Source: Syntrophomonadaceae bacterium
Lineage (GTDB): Bacteria > Bacillota > Syntrophomonadia > Syntrophomonadales > Syntrophomonadaceae
Assembly (NCBI GenBank): GCA_012729495.1
Contig: JAAYCZ010000236.1
Coordinates: 1 to 32,298, forward strand
Length of the DNA stretch: 32,298 bases
Reading direction: 5' to 3'
In this document: positions 31,961 to 32,298 of the stretch, piece after piece
How the letters are laid out: every line of letters starts with the position of its first letter
Numbering within the stretch: the first letter of the stretch is position 1
The notes under the pieces: model-generated
Told to the model about the DNA's origin: nothing
Seen by the model: the letters and a program-made list of their open reading frames with translations, nothing else
The model's database searches: none
Program-made: the position numbers and the translations under genes

Positions 31961-32298
31961 GTGAGAACTAATCAAATGATAGTGTTTACGGTTTTGTTTA
32001 GTATTCTAATAATAGCTTGCAGCCCTAGTTTGTCATATGCTTTAGGAGACTATCACTATGCCTATATTTATAAAGAAATTCCTTTCAATTCAAATGGACA
32101 GACTGGTAATTTAACGATTGGGTGTCAAGTATACCAGTTTTATGATCGAATTGTACGTGTTATAGATGAACCAATAACGGTTAACATAGCGAGCAAAGAT
32201 AGTAATTTTGTGGAACAACATCTTAGTGCAAGACAGAAAGATGATTACACTGTTACCATAAGCGGGGTGATAAATATACGAAATAATTATGCGGATAA
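31961..32298 (+). CDS. Secreted or lipoprotein-like protein, 3' end outside window
   Basis: The frame from GTG at 31961 stays open to the last base (112 codons visible). AGGGAG lies about nine bases ahead of the GTG. The N-terminus has a signal sequence: a short charged start then VFTVLFSILIIACSPSLSYA. Cleavage could be at the lipobox-like IIAC (a lipoprotein) or by signal peptidase I after SYA. The mature part is rich in Tyr, Asn and Asp (GDYHYAYIYKEIPF) and looks beta-rich. No family is recognised. Base composition is clearly AT-richer than most of the window. Confidence 0.68.
   Translation, partial: MRTNQMIVFTVLFSILIIACSPSLSYALGDYHYAYIYKEIPFNSNGQTGNLTIGCQVYQFYDRIVRVIDEPITVNIASKDSNFVEQHLSARQKDDYTVTISGVINIRNNYAD

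Overview
The window reads as chromosomal DNA from a low- to medium-GC clostridial Firmicute, most likely a syntrophic fatty-acid oxidiser close to Syntrophomonadaceae. This is an inference. It rests on a butyryl-CoA:acetate-type CoA-transferase, a long acyl-CoA dehydrogenase, a SCIFF/ranthipeptide precursor with its radical SAM maturase (a clostridial marker), a tyrosine T-box leader, an SLH-anchored surface protein, and direct charging by GlnRS. No transposase, integrase, phage gene, CRISPR array or rRNA was seen.

Layout. 1-3.65 kb: 3' part of a very large SLH surface protein. 3.7-5.8 kb: a UV-damage endonuclease carrying a C-terminal DUF1722/YbgA-like extension, then a TspO/MBR-related membrane protein. 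5.9-7.2 kb (minus): CoA-transferase. 7.4-9.8 kb: a DUF1294 membrane protein, tRNA-Asp(GTC), tRNA-Gly(CCC), then the SCIFF peptide, an intrinsic terminator and its SPASM maturase. 9.9-15.2 kb: envelope and housekeeping genes (LysM-G5-M23 peptidase, thioredoxin reductase, membrane-anchored MA-type gluzincin, MurA, RlmH). 15.3-17.1 kb (minus): acyl-CoA dehydrogenase whose predicted start of transcription lies in a GntR-like palindrome. 17.4-19.5 kb: a small unknown ORF and glnS. 19.6-23.8 kb: an ATPase/FtsX permease/membrane-fusion operon of the MacB/YknXYZ kind. 23.9-24.6 kb: two divergently transcribed paralogous small cysteine-rich proteins that I cannot place in a known family. 24.7-25.5 kb (minus): MBL-fold hydrolase. 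25.7-29.2 kb: UbiB-like kinase, LysE-like exporter and RsgA in one tight cluster. 29.2-30.7 kb: T-box and tyrS. 30.8-32.3 kb: a C-rich patch between short direct repeats, then three small membrane or secreted proteins in visibly AT-richer DNA, the last cut by the window end.

How the parts fit. The two minus-strand catabolic genes (CoA-transferase, acyl-CoA dehydrogenase) fit fatty-acid activation and beta-oxidation, each with its own promoter, set into plus-strand housekeeping genes. Non-ATG starts are common: ribosome-binding-site spacing supports TTG for the SCIFF peptide, its maturase, MurA, RlmH, RsgA and the 31.0 kb membrane protein, and GTG for uvsE, trxB, the MBL hydrolase and the LysE-like protein.

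The strongest leads are the divergent Cys-rich paralog pair, the UvsE-DUF1722 fusion, the SCIFF locus with its internal terminator, and the operator-like palindrome in front of the acyl-CoA dehydrogenase gene.
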